This document shows, in pieces, positions 1 through 5,396 of a stretch of DNA of 5,396 bases. Source of the DNA: Alphaproteobacteria bacterium (lineage in GTDB: Bacteria; Pseudomonadota; Alphaproteobacteria; SHNJ01). The stretch covers positions 1-5,396 of the forward strand of contig CANGQU010000067.1 of the NCBI GenBank assembly GCA_947456345.1, in the 5' to 3' direction. Every line of letters begins with the position of its first letter. Position 1 is the stretch's first letter. The notes under the pieces were generated by a model. That model saw only the letters and a list, made by a program, of their open reading frames with translations. It ran no database searches and was not told the origin of the DNA. The translations under genes and the position numbers were made by a program.

Positions 1-539
1 GCGGTATCGGCGCCGATGGCGCGGATAATTTCGATGAAATCCGCTACGAAGGCTATGGCCCGGGTGGCATCGCCTTGATCGTCGAAAGCCTGACCGATAA
101 CCGCACCCGCACGGCGGGCGAAATCCGTTCCGCCTTTGCCAAGGCGGGCGGCAATTTGGGCGAAAGCAATTCGGTCAGCTTTATGTTCGAACGCTTGGGC
201 ATGATTCAATACCCCGCCAGTATCGGCGATGCCGACCGCGTGCTCGAAGCCGCCATCGACGCCGGGGCGCAGGATGTGGAATCGGGCGACCATGGGCATT
301 TCATTGCAACCGCGCCCGATGATTTGAACCAAGTGCGCGAAGCATTGGAAAAATCTTTTGGCGCGCCGGTGATGGCCAAGTTATCGTTCAAACCCCTCAA
401 CACCCTGCCTATCACCGGGGAGGCAGGCAAGGCGTTATTGAAATTGATCGACACGCTCGAAGACAATGACGACGTGCAAACCGTATTCGGCAATTACGAA
501 CTTGACGCCGCGCTATTGGCGGAATGGGAGAATGGTTGA
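1..539 (+). CDS. yebC: YebC/PmpR-family transcriptional/translational regulator, 5' end missing
   Basis: This is the C-terminal 178 residues of a YebC/PmpR-family protein, whose full members are about 240-250 residues. The first complete codon is at base 3, so the true start lies upstream of the window. The segment YEGYGPGGIA followed by VESLTDNRTRTAGEIRSAF and GGNLGESNSVSFMFER is the family signature in its central domain. The rest forms the final alpha/beta domain, ending in GNYELDAALLAEWENG. Family members are cytoplasmic DNA-binding regulators or ribosome-associated translation factors; which role applies here cannot be read from sequence. The gene commonly sits just upstream of ruvC in proteobacteria, as here. 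An internal TTG at 75 is not a credible start because the conserved YEGYGPGG segment lies before it. The TGA stop (537-539) falls inside a heptamer repeat. Identification is secure. Confidence 0.95.
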   Translation, partial: GIGADGADNFDEIRYEGYGPGGIALIVESLTDNRTRTAGEIRSAFAKAGGNLGESNSVSFMFERLGMIQYPASIGDADRVLEAAIDAGAQDVESGDHGHFIATAPDDLNQVREALEKSFGAPVMAKLSFKPLNTLPITGEAGKALLKLIDTLEDNDDVQTVFGNYELDAALLAEWENG

Positions 540-554
540 CGGTTCACGGTTGCC
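534..554 (+). repeat. Three tandem GGTTNNC heptamers at the yebC 3' end
   Basis: Three consecutive heptamers, GGTTGAC, GGTTCAC and GGTTGCC, run from the last yebC sense codon into the spacer. The first supplies the TGA stop (537-539). The less regular AGTGGTG and AGTTAGT continue the period for two more units. A similar set ends ruvC at 1214-1234. Heptameric short tandem repeats are known in some bacterial genomes, notably cyanobacteria, but I cannot assign this one to a named family. Confidence 0.6.
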
Positions 555-593
555 AGTGGTGAGTTAGTAATAAGACATTAGTTATGCTTATAT

Positions 594-687
594 CCCTCAC
601 CCGCTCACTTCGTTCGCACCCTCTCCCGCTGGCGGGAGAGGGTTGCGTAGCCTTAGCGCGCAGCGCTTAGGCGTAGCTGGGTGAGGG
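594..687 (+). repeat. Imperfect palindromic intergenic repeat element
   Basis: The 202-base spacer between yebC and ruvC has no credible gene and is mostly filled by this 94-base structure. The outer arms CCCTCACCC (594-602) and GGGTGAGGG (679-687) are perfect inverted repeats. Inside them, CCCTCTCCCGC (619-629) and GCGGGAGAGGG (632-642) form an 11-base-pair stem with a two-base loop. A second stem pairs GCCTTAGCGC (650-659) with GCGCTTAGGC (663-672) with one mismatch. That stem is flanked by direct copies of GCGTAGC (645-651, 671-677). Elements with CCCTCACCC/CTCTCCCGC arms are common as dispersed intergenic repeats in proteobacterial genomes. It may also act as a transcript-stabilising or attenuating hairpin, but no clear U-run follows directly. 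Confidence 0.8.
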
Positions 688-730
688 TGGGCTTTTGGCG
701 CAATATTAAATCAAATGACTGCAAGCTCAT

Positions 731-735
731 AGGAA
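731..735 (+). promoter_or_regulatory. Ribosome binding site of ruvC
   Basis: AGGAA lies six bases before the GTG at 742. It supports GTG as the ruvC start, and the encoded protein then begins a few residues before the conserved first strand. Confidence 0.7.
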
Positions 736-741
736 TCCACC

Positions 742-1233
742 GTGCCCCACCCCTCGCCCCGCATCATTATCGGCATCGATCCAGGCTTGGTGCATACGGG
801 TTATGGCATTATCGCTGTCAGCGGCAACGCGCTTAGATTCATCACCAGCGGCACCATCAGCCCGCCTGCCAAGGCGGCCACCGCCCAGAGGTTGGCCTTT
901 TTGGCGGCGGAATTAACGCTGGCGCTAGCAGCGCACCGTCCCCACACCGCCATCATCGAAGAAAGTTTTGTGGCCAATAACGCCAATAGTGCGCTAAAAT
1001 TGGGCATGGCGCGGGGCGTGGCGTTATTGACGGCGGCGCAAGCGGGCTGTGTTTGCGTTGAGCTGGCGGCGCGGGTGGTAAAAAAATCCCTGACCGGTAC
1101 GGGGGCAGCGGATAAAACGCAAATCGGCTTTATGGTTAAACAACTTTTGCCCCAATCCGCCGCCGATTCCGAGCACGCCGCCGATGCCCTCGCTTTGGCC
1201 ATTGCTGGCAGCCAGTCGCCGGTTGCCGGTTGA
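742..1233 (+). CDS. ruvC: Crossover junction endodeoxyribonuclease RuvC
   Basis: RuvC is the dimeric, metal-dependent nuclease that cuts Holliday junctions symmetrically, working with RuvAB in recombinational repair. The 163-residue product has the RNase H-like fold markers in order. GIDPG carries Asp13 on the first strand, IIEE carries Glu73, and EHAADALALA supplies His145 and Asp148. These match the acidic active-site set of the family (E. coli Asp7, Glu66, Asp138, Asp141, with His commonly replacing the third). The block NANSALKLGMARGVALL (81-96) is the conserved central helix region, and KKSLTGTGAADKTQI is the DNA-contact segment. The GTG start is preceded by AGGAA. The protein ends soon after the last catalytic helix, and its final residues SPVAG are encoded by heptamer repeats. 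It probably shares transcription with yebC or starts in the spacer. Identification is secure. Confidence 0.97.
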   Translation: MPHPSPRIIIGIDPGLVHTGYGIIAVSGNALRFITSGTISPPAKAATAQRLAFLAAELTLALAAHRPHTAIIEESFVANNANSALKLGMARGVALLTAAQAGCVCVELAARVVKKSLTGTGAADKTQIGFMVKQLLPQSAADSEHAADALALAIAGSQSPVAG

Positions 1234-1234
1234 C
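1214..1234 (+). repeat. Tandem GGTTGCC/GGTTGAC heptamers at the ruvC 3' end
   Basis: AGTCGCC, GGTTGCC and GGTTGAC follow one another without gaps. They encode the last residues and the TGA stop (1231-1233) of ruvC. The last two units equal two of the three heptamers at the end of yebC, in a different order, so the same repeat family terminates both reading frames. Confidence 0.55.
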
Positions 1235-1243
1235 GATTTTTCC

Positions 1244-1273
1244 CTTTACGCTTTTCGCTTTCCGCTTTACGCT
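1244..1273 (+). repeat. Four tandem CTTTNCG heptamers in the ruvC-ruvA gap
   Basis: CTTTACG, CTTTTCG, CTTTCCG and CTTTACG are consecutive, varying only at the fifth base, and are followed by a partial CT. The array ends six bases before the ruvA ATG and occupies most of the 46-base gap. It leaves no recognisable Shine-Dalgarno sequence for ruvA. Confidence 0.75.
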
Positions 1274-1279
1274 ACAGTC

Positions 1280-1912
1280 ATGTTCGCCAAATTGACCGGA
1301 GTCATCGACAGTATCGAGCAAGGACAAATCGTCATCGACGTGGGTGGCGTTGGTTACATCGCCACCGCCTCGCAACGCACTATCGACGCCCTGCCCATCA
1401 TCGGCCAACGCGCCAGCGTGTTCATCGAAACCCGCGTGCGCGAGGATGCGATTCAATTATTCGCCTTTGCCACCAAAACCGAACAACAATTATTTTGTTT
1501 GCTGCAATCCGTACAAGGTATCGGCGGCAAGGCCGCGCTGGCGATTTTATCCGCCCTTAGCCCCGAACAATTAATCGCCGCGATTGCCAGCGGCGACAAG
1601 GCGATGGTCGCCCGCGCCGATGGCGTTGGGCCGAAATTGGCTTTGCGCGTGGTAACGGAATTAAAGGACAAAGCCGCCAAATTCGATCCGCGCGGATTTA
1701 TGATCGGCGGCCAGCACGCGGATACTCCCGTCACTGCCAACAATAATCAGGGCGGGTTGCGCTATGCCGAGGATGCGATTTCAGCACTGGTCAATCTGGG
1801 TTATGCCCGGGCCGACGCGTTTCGGGCGGTGAGCGTCAGCAGCGCAGAATTAGGCGCGGATGCACCCGTGGCCAAAATCATCCCCGCCGCGTTAAAACAC
1901 CTAGCGGCTTGA
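1280..1912 (+). CDS. ruvA: Holliday junction branch migration protein RuvA
   Basis: RuvA binds the four-way junction as a tetramer and loads the RuvB motor rings. The 210-residue product has the three expected domains. The N-terminal OB fold (about 1-64) begins MFAKLTGVIDSI and carries Glu55-Asp56, the acidic pin pair known from E. coli at the same numbering. Two helix-hairpin-helix motifs follow, around VQGIGGKAALAIL (78-90) and ADGVGPKLALRVVTELKDK (113-131). A linker rich in Asn, Gly and Thr (about 140-157) leads to the C-terminal RuvB-binding three-helix domain containing EDAISALVNLGYARADA. ATG 1280 is chosen because it aligns with the usual MIGKL-type N-terminus. The frame is open back to 1184 inside ruvC, but that would add a 32-residue tail read through repeats. 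No clear ribosome binding site is visible. The last 12 bases overlap the convergent gene at 1901. Confidence 0.96.
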   Translation: MFAKLTGVIDSIEQGQIVIDVGGVGYIATASQRTIDALPIIGQRASVFIETRVREDAIQLFAFATKTEQQLFCLLQSVQGIGGKAALAILSALSPEQLIAAIASGDKAMVARADGVGPKLALRVVTELKDKAAKFDPRGFMIGGQHADTPVTANNNQGGLRYAEDAISALVNLGYARADAFRAVSVSSAELGADAPVAKIIPAALKHLAA

Positions 1913-2521
1913 TATCCCTGTCATTTTGTCGGTAACATGCCGGAGATTAAATCCACTCTGCTTCGAGATTTTGTTCACGATACTCCCCAAAGAATCACAA
2001 CGATAGCCGTGGTGACCATGAACATCTTGCACCGGGTTACCCATAATATCATGGAACGTCACCCACTCGGCAGCGTAACGCTGTACACCACCGACGGTAC
2101 GAAATAGCGATAAGGGGTTTTCAGGCAGTTGATAAAAATAATTGACGCCTATATCTGCTGCGTTTGACTCCAGGTCTTGGAGGGAGTTCACGTGTTGCTG
2201 TATCTGCACCATGATCGCCGCAGGAAATATCTTTTGCTGGGTCAAAATCTCGATCAGTTCTTGGCAATATCGTTTATCGCGCGGCCACGCACCGATCGGC
2301 AATTCAATAGATAAATTATTCGCAGCGGCAAATCCCATAACCGCATTAGCCATCGCCATATGGCCACGATAGTAATAATTTATACTTTGGCTCAAATGTG
2401 TACCATTACAACCTTCCTCAAATTCGGCCACTGACTGGGACAAGATGTCAATATAATTACCCGGTAATCTGGGCGGCTGGGGCGGTTTAACGCTCGCGAG
2501 GGTGGCTTGGTAAATCGTCAT
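1901..2521 (-). CDS. Uncharacterised protein A, paralogue of the upstream gene on the same strand
   Basis: I do not recognise this 206-residue protein. It has no signal peptide or membrane segment that I can see, so it is probably soluble and cytoplasmic. ATG 2521 is preferred over the adjacent TTG 2524 because AGGA (2528-2531 on the reverse strand) stands six bases before it. Residues 49-51 are Tyr-Tyr-Tyr. From residue 47 to 105 it aligns without gaps to residues 40-98 of the gene at 2530-3135, with about 13 identities. A second block, 141-173, also aligns, sharing two Arg, an Ala and the VTFH/ISYH motif, then Gly-Tyr. The C-terminal part has a His-rich stretch, VHGHHGYRC (167-175), plus His157, which could bind metal but this is conjecture. 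The N-terminus (13-21) is proline-rich. It is the second gene of a reverse-strand pair, and its TAG (1903-1901) lies inside the end of ruvA. Confidence 0.8.
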   Translation of the reverse strand: MTIYQATLASVKPPQPPRLPGNYIDILSQSVAEFEEGCNGTHLSQSINYYYRGHMAMANAVMGFAAANNLSIELPIGAWPRDKRYCQELIEILTQQKIFPAAIMVQIQQHVNSLQDLESNAADIGVNYFYQLPENPLSLFRTVGGVQRYAAEWVTFHDIMGNPVQDVHGHHGYRCDSLGSIVNKISKQSGFNLRHVTDKMTGISSR

Positions 2522-2526
2522 CAAAT

Positions 2527-2532
2527 ATCCTA
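2527..2532 (-). promoter_or_regulatory. Ribosome binding site overlapping the stop codon of the preceding gene
   Basis: On the reverse strand this reads TAGGAT, joining the TAG stop of the upstream gene (2532-2530) with an AGGA motif. It is six bases before ATG 2521. The arrangement suggests translational coupling of the two reverse-strand genes and fixes the downstream start at ATG rather than TTG 2524. Confidence 0.65.
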
Positions 2533-3135
2533 TTTTTTTGTCCGCTGTAATTCGGTCAACGCTTCCATAAGCATCGCATCAATCGCGTAATCCTCGTTTG
2601 ATTTAGCCCTGGCTAAAACCCGGCCCTGTTCATCCAAACAAATGCCGCAGTAGCCTTTGCGATCTCTGGCAAAACTGCCTTGCTGATCCATTTGGTGATA
2701 GCTGATGGCATAAGCGTTTAGTCTACCGTGCTGATTATAAATCCGCGCCACATCGCGCCGCATATGATGGCTTGTGTACATTTCGACATTACGGCGCAAA
2801 AGACCGGTCACAGCTTCGGTGCGGGCTGTTGAATAATAATAACAATTTATAGTTACTGGAATTTGTCCTTCCTGTTCCAGAAAATTGATCAACCGGCGGT
2901 TTAACTTTGGGTTGGTTTTGGGCGGCGGATCGTTGCGATCCTCAGTCAATCCCTGCGCATAAAAAAAACACCGCACCAACTGACGGTAACGCTCGGTTAT
3001 CGCGTAATAATAATGCACCCGCTCCATCAGCCGGGTTGCATCGGCCGGGCTGGTGTCGGAATAAAGGATGTTATCGCAACCCTCGGACGCACGCGAATCG
3101 CGTGTACGCAAAGGCGCAGCGGCTAGTTCAGTCAT
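2530..3135 (-). CDS. Uncharacterised protein B, first gene of the reverse-strand pair
   Basis: This 201-residue product is not one I recognise. It looks soluble: no signal peptide, no membrane segment, and rich in Arg and Tyr. Tyr-Tyr-Tyr occurs twice, at 42-44 and 99-101. Its residues 40-98 align without gaps to residues 47-105 of the next gene. They share YYY, a Val, Phe, Ala and Leu in the following helix-like stretch, then an LI..L.Q....P..I pattern. A second shared block (131-162) contains ISYHQM and a Gly-Tyr, followed here by CGICLDEQGRVLARA, which resembles a beta hairpin. The first 35 residues look less ordered. ATG 3135 follows a promoter at 3171-3199 with a leader of roughly 30 bases; only a weak TTGGG-like ribosome site is visible. 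The next gene starts 8 bases after its stop, so the two form an operon. Function is unknown. Confidence 0.8.
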   Translation of the reverse strand: MTELAAAPLRTRDSRASEGCDNILYSDTSPADATRLMERVHYYYAITERYRQLVRCFFYAQGLTEDRNDPPPKTNPKLNRRLINFLEQEGQIPVTINCYYYSTARTEAVTGLLRRNVEMYTSHHMRRDVARIYNQHGRLNAYAISYHQMDQQGSFARDRKGYCGICLDEQGRVLARAKSNEDYAIDAMLMEALTELQRTKK

Positions 3136-3170
3136 CGGTCGTACCCAAATTTTTTATTAACTTTGCATCT

Positions 3171-3199
3171 ATTATAAACACAAATTTTGGCGCTGGCAA
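3171..3199 (-). promoter_or_regulatory. Sigma-70-type promoter for the reverse-strand gene pair
   Basis: On the reverse strand, TTGCCA (3199-3194) and TATAAT (3176-3171) are separated by exactly 17 bases. The -10 is a perfect consensus and the -35 differs from TTGACA at one position. Transcription would start around 3163-3165, about 30 bases before ATG 3135. It is the best-formed promoter in the window. Confidence 0.7.
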
Positions 3200-3220
3200 C
3201 GGCGGCGGCTAGGCATGGCG

Positions 3221-3226
3221 TATAAT
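3221..3226 (+). promoter_or_regulatory. Candidate -10 element for ruvB
   Basis: A consensus TATAAT ends 18 bases before the ruvB ATG. Transcription would begin near 3232, giving a leader of only about a dozen bases that contains the AAGGGA ribosome site (3237-3242). I see no good -35 at the usual distance: 3198-3203 reads AACGGC. An activator or an atypical -35 may be involved. A separate promoter is expected because the reverse-strand genes cut ruvB off from ruvCA. Confidence 0.45.
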
Positions 3227-3244
3227 ATGTGTTAGCAAGGGATT

Positions 3245-4294
3245 ATGCCCGCCACCGCCCCGCGCCTGTCCGATCCTACCCCGCTGGACCCCACTGAAGA
3301 GCGGGTCGATAAATCCCTGCGCCCCGAGCGTTTGGCCGAATTCATCGGCCAGGGCGAAGCCTGCGGCAATTTGCGTATTTTCATCTCAGGCAGTCAAAAA
3401 CGCGGCGAAGCGTTGGATCATGTGCTGCTGCACGGCCCGCCAGGTTTGGGCAAGACCACTTTGGCGCAAATTATCGCCAAGGAAATGGGCGTCGGTTTTC
3501 GCGGTACCTCCGGCCCCATCATCACCAAGGCGGGCGATTTGGCGGCGCTGTTGACCAATTTGCAGCCGCGCGATGTGTTGTTTATCGATGAAATTCACCG
3601 CCTGAGCCCCCAGGTCGAAGAGATTTTGTATCCCGCGATGGAGGATTTTCAACTCGATCTCATGATCGGCGAGGGGCCAAGCGCACGCAGCGTGCGCATC
3701 GATTTACCTCCCTTTACGCTGATCGGCGCCACGACGCGCACCGGTTTGATGACCACCCCCTTGCGCGAACGCTTTGGCATTCCGGTGCGGCTGCAATTTT
3801 ATACGGCCGTGGAGTTGCAGGATATTATCCTGCGCTCGGCTAAGTTGCTGGACATGCAATTGACCGCCGATGGCGCGCTGGAAATCGCCAATCGCGCGCG
3901 CGGCACGCCGCGCGTGGCCGGGCGCTTGTTGCGCCGGGTGCGCGATTTCGGCGACCACAGCAACGCTCAGGTGATCGACGCCGCGCTGGCCGATCGCGCC
4001 CTAAACCGCCTGGATGTCGATGCACGCGGCTTGGATGCGGTGGACCGCAAATTTTTATCCTGTATCGCCGAAATCTATGGCGGCGGCCCGGTCGGCATTG
4101 AAACCATGGCTGCGTATTTGGCCGAACAGCGCGACGCGCTCGAGGATGTGATCGAACCCTATTTGATCCAGCAGGGCTTGGTGATGCGCACGGCACGGGG
4201 CCGTATGTTGACCGAAAACGGCTTTCGGTATCTGGGCCTAACCCCGCCTGCCCGGGTTCCCAGCGATTTATTTGCCACAGCCGATGACGCTTGA
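3245..4294 (+). CDS. ruvB: Holliday junction branch migration ATPase RuvB
   Basis: RuvB is the AAA+ motor that forms hexameric rings on RuvA-bound junctions and pumps DNA for branch migration. The 349-residue product is of normal length and complete. Walker A is GPPGLGKT (64-71) and Walker B is LFIDEIHRL (112-120) with Asp115-Glu116. Sensor 1 is GATTRTG (161-167), and the arginine-finger segment PLRERFG (172-178) holds Arg174. Sensor 2 lies in [15 protein letters not shown] (220-234). The C-terminal winged-helix domain ends with the DNA-contacting RTARGR (315-320), where many relatives have RTPRGR. ATG 3245 follows AAGGGA at a short spacing of two bases. The gene normally lies directly after ruvA; here a reverse-strand pair intervenes, so it probably uses its own promoter. 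Its end overlaps ybgC by 11 bases. Confidence 0.98.
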   Translation: MPATAPRLSDPTPLDPTEERVDKSLRPERLAEFIGQGEACGNLRIFISGSQKRGEALDHVLLHGPPGLGKTTLAQIIAKEMGVGFRGTSGPIITKAGDLAALLTNLQPRDVLFIDEIHRLSPQVEEILYPAMEDFQLDLMIGEGPSARSVRIDLPPFTLIGATTRTGLMTTPLRERFGIPVRLQFYTAVELQDIILRSAKLLDMQLTADGALEIANRARGTPRVAGRLLRRVRDFGDHSNAQVIDAALADRALNRLDVDARGLDAVDRKFLSCIAEIYGGGPVGIETMAAYLAEQRDALEDVIEPYLIQQGLVMRTARGRMLTENGFRYLGLTPPARVPSDLFATADDA

Positions 4295-4721
4295 TTCCCC
4301 GCAACGATTCATAACCCGCATTTATTATGCCGAAACCGATGCCGGGGGCGTGGTTTATCACAGCAAATATCTGGATTTGGCCGAGCGCGGCCGCATGGAA
4401 TTTTTACGCCGCATCGGCCAAAGTGTCGGTGCCGTGCAAGCAGCATATGGCCTTATTTTTGCCGTACGGCATTGCGATATAGAGTATGTGGCCCCCGCCC
4501 GGCTCGAGGACGAGATTGTGATTGCAACCCATTTGACCGAACTGGGTGGGGCCAGTGTGCAGTTTCGCCAAGTTATCAACAAGACGCTGGATCAGCGGTT
4601 GACGGTCTTGGCAAAATTGCAAATAAGTTTGGTAGCCATCAATGCTGCGGGCAAACCGGTGCGGATACCGGATGGTTTGCGGGCAGCATTGCAGAATTTT
4701 TTAGAACCTTTAGCGGAGTAG
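4284..4721 (+). CDS. ybgC: Tol-Pal-associated acyl-CoA thioesterase YbgC
   Basis: YbgC is a cytoplasmic hotdog-fold (4HBT family) thioesterase, encoded at the head of tol-pal clusters, that hydrolyses acyl-CoA or acyl-ACP thioesters; it is linked to phospholipid and envelope metabolism. The 145-residue product carries the signature [29 protein letters not shown] near the N-terminus, given here as two joined motifs: YYAETDAGG and [15 protein letters not shown]. The catalytic Asp is residue 19 and the conserved His is 26. The family is usually about 130-140 residues, so the length fits. ATG 4284 is preferred to TTG 4272: both lie inside ruvB and neither has a clear ribosome site, so translation is probably coupled to ruvB termination (TGA 4292-4294). 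The next gene, tolQ, starts 6 bases after the stop. Confidence 0.95.
   Translation: MTLDSPQRFITRIYYAETDAGGVVYHSKYLDLAERGRMEFLRRIGQSVGAVQAAYGLIFAVRHCDIEYVAPARLEDEIVIATHLTELGGASVQFRQVINKTLDQRLTVLAKLQISLVAINAAGKPVRIPDGLRAALQNFLEPLAE
4715..4718 (+). promoter_or_regulatory. Ribosome binding site of tolQ
   Basis: GGAG lies nine bases before ATG 4728, directly before the ybgC stop codon TAG (4719-4721). It decides the tolQ start and ties its translation to ybgC. Confidence 0.6.
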
Positions 4722-4727
4722 TCGTTC

Positions 4728-5396
4728 ATGTCCAATCCCGTCGATGCCGTAACCCTGGCCGGAAGTGTCAGCCATGATTTATCCATGTGGGGCTTGTTTA
4801 TGCAAGCTGATTGGATCGTCAAACTGGTGATGCTGGGGTTGTTATTCGCCTCGCTCTGGTCGTGGGCAATCATTTTTGACAAAGTCACGCGCCTGCGCCG
4901 TCTATTCAAAGCCGCCAACGAATTCGAAGATAATTTTTGGTCTGGCCGCAGCCTTGACGAATTGGCCGAAAAAATCGGCCCGCGCCCGGCCGAGCCGATG
5001 GCGGCGATATTTATGGCGGCGATGCAAGAATGGAAACGCGCCACGGCCAAGGGCGTATCGCTGTTGCCCTCCGCCGGCGGCATTGCGCATCGTATCGAGC
5101 GCGTGATGCAAGTCACGCTAGGCCGCGAGTTGGAGCGTTTGCAACGACAGATGATCGTCCTGGCCTCGATCGGGTCGACCGCGCCATTTATTGGCCTGTT
5201 CGGCACGGTGTGGGGGATTATGAACAGCTTTGCCAGCATCGCGGCGTCCAAAAACACCTCGCTGGCCGTGGTCGCCCCAGGCATTGCCGAGGCGCTGTTT
5301 GCAACCGCCCTGGGCCTGGTGGCGGCGATTCCAGCCGTTGTCGCCTATAATAAATTATCATCCGATTTCGATCGCTACGCCCACAAGCTCGAGGCC
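4728..5396 (+). CDS. tolQ: Tol-Pal system proton channel subunit TolQ, 3' end missing
   Basis: TolQ is the inner-membrane subunit that, with TolR, uses the proton gradient to energise TolA and the Tol-Pal system during envelope constriction. The visible 223 codons are open to the window edge; the family is about 230 residues, so only the tail is missing. The first membrane segment is about residues 29-50 (WIVKLVMLGLLFASLWSWAI). A cytoplasmic loop (about 52-140) follows, including ERVMQVTLGRELERL. The second segment is about 142-168, with APFIGLFGTVWGIMNSF, and the third about 183-206, with IAEALFATALGLVAAIPAVV. Thr160 and Thr193 correspond to E. coli Thr145 and Thr178, known ion-pathway residues. 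It follows ybgC by 6 bases; tolR and tolA are expected beyond the window. Confidence 0.97.
   Translation, partial: MSNPVDAVTLAGSVSHDLSMWGLFMQADWIVKLVMLGLLFASLWSWAIIFDKVTRLRRLFKAANEFEDNFWSGRSLDELAEKIGPRPAEPMAAIFMAAMQEWKRATAKGVSLLPSAGGIAHRIERVMQVTLGRELERLQRQMIVLASIGSTAPFIGLFGTVWGIMNSFASIAASKNTSLAVVAPGIAEALFATALGLVAAIPAVVAYNKLSSDFDRYAHKLEA

Noticed and set aside
645..677. Two GCGTAGC copies as a CRISPR-like unit
   Set aside because: Only two seven-base copies around a hairpin; far too short and few for a CRISPR array.
688..696. Rho-independent terminator after the palindromic element
   Set aside because: The T-run is only four bases, is separated from the stem by TGGGC, and is followed by GG; not convincing.
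1184..1279. Longer RuvA beginning at ATG 1184 inside ruvC
   Set aside because: The added 32 residues come from the ruvC end and the heptamer repeats and resemble no RuvA N-terminus; ATG 1280 gives the standard start.
4272..4283. TTG start for YbgC four codons upstream
   Set aside because: No better ribosome site, and ATG 4284 already gives a full-length family member.
3840..4361. Long open frame on the reverse strand across ruvB and ybgC
   Set aside because: It lies opposite two well-supported genes, has an Arg/Pro-rich composition typical of a shadow frame in GC-rich DNA, and shows no known motif.
4592..5284. 230-codon open frame on the reverse strand opposite ybgC and tolQ
   Set aside because: The forward strand encodes clear YbgC and TolQ; the reverse product shows no recognisable domain and is explained by codon bias.

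Overview
The window reads as a chromosomal segment of an alphaproteobacterium with mid-to-high GC. The lineage guess rests on the wording of the RuvB, RuvA and TolQ proteins, such as the TolQ N-terminus with its MQADWIVKLVMLGLLFAS-type first membrane segment. It also fits the gene order yebC-ruvC-ruvA-ruvB-ybgC-tolQ, which is widely conserved in proteobacteria. I cannot name a genus from this alone.

Layout: the 3' part of yebC (1-539) is followed by a 202-base spacer holding an imperfect palindromic repeat. Then come ruvC (742-1233) and ruvA (1280-1912), separated by 46 bases of tandem heptamer-like repeats. Next, on the opposite strand, is a two-gene unit of unrecognised proteins (3135 down to 1901) that separates ruvA from ruvB. 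After a short divergent promoter region come ruvB (3245-4294), ybgC (4284-4721, overlapping ruvB by 11 bases) and the 5' 223 codons of tolQ (4728 to the window end).

The ruvC, ruvA and ruvB products form the Holliday-junction resolvasome: RuvA binds the junction, RuvB drives branch migration and RuvC cuts. YbgC and TolQ begin the tol-pal envelope cluster. All five complete or nearly complete housekeeping proteins look intact, with their catalytic residues present.

The unusual part is the reverse-strand pair inside the ruvAB junction. By hand alignment the two proteins are diverged paralogues of each other. They share a Tyr-Tyr-Tyr segment, an ungapped block of about 59 residues and a second block ending in Gly-Tyr. 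They have a well-formed promoter of their own, look translationally coupled, and sit in sequence that is mostly lower in GC than the flanks. I do not recognise the family. The second notable signal is a set of heptamer tandem repeats that supply the stop codons of both yebC and ruvC and fill the ruvC-ruvA gap.
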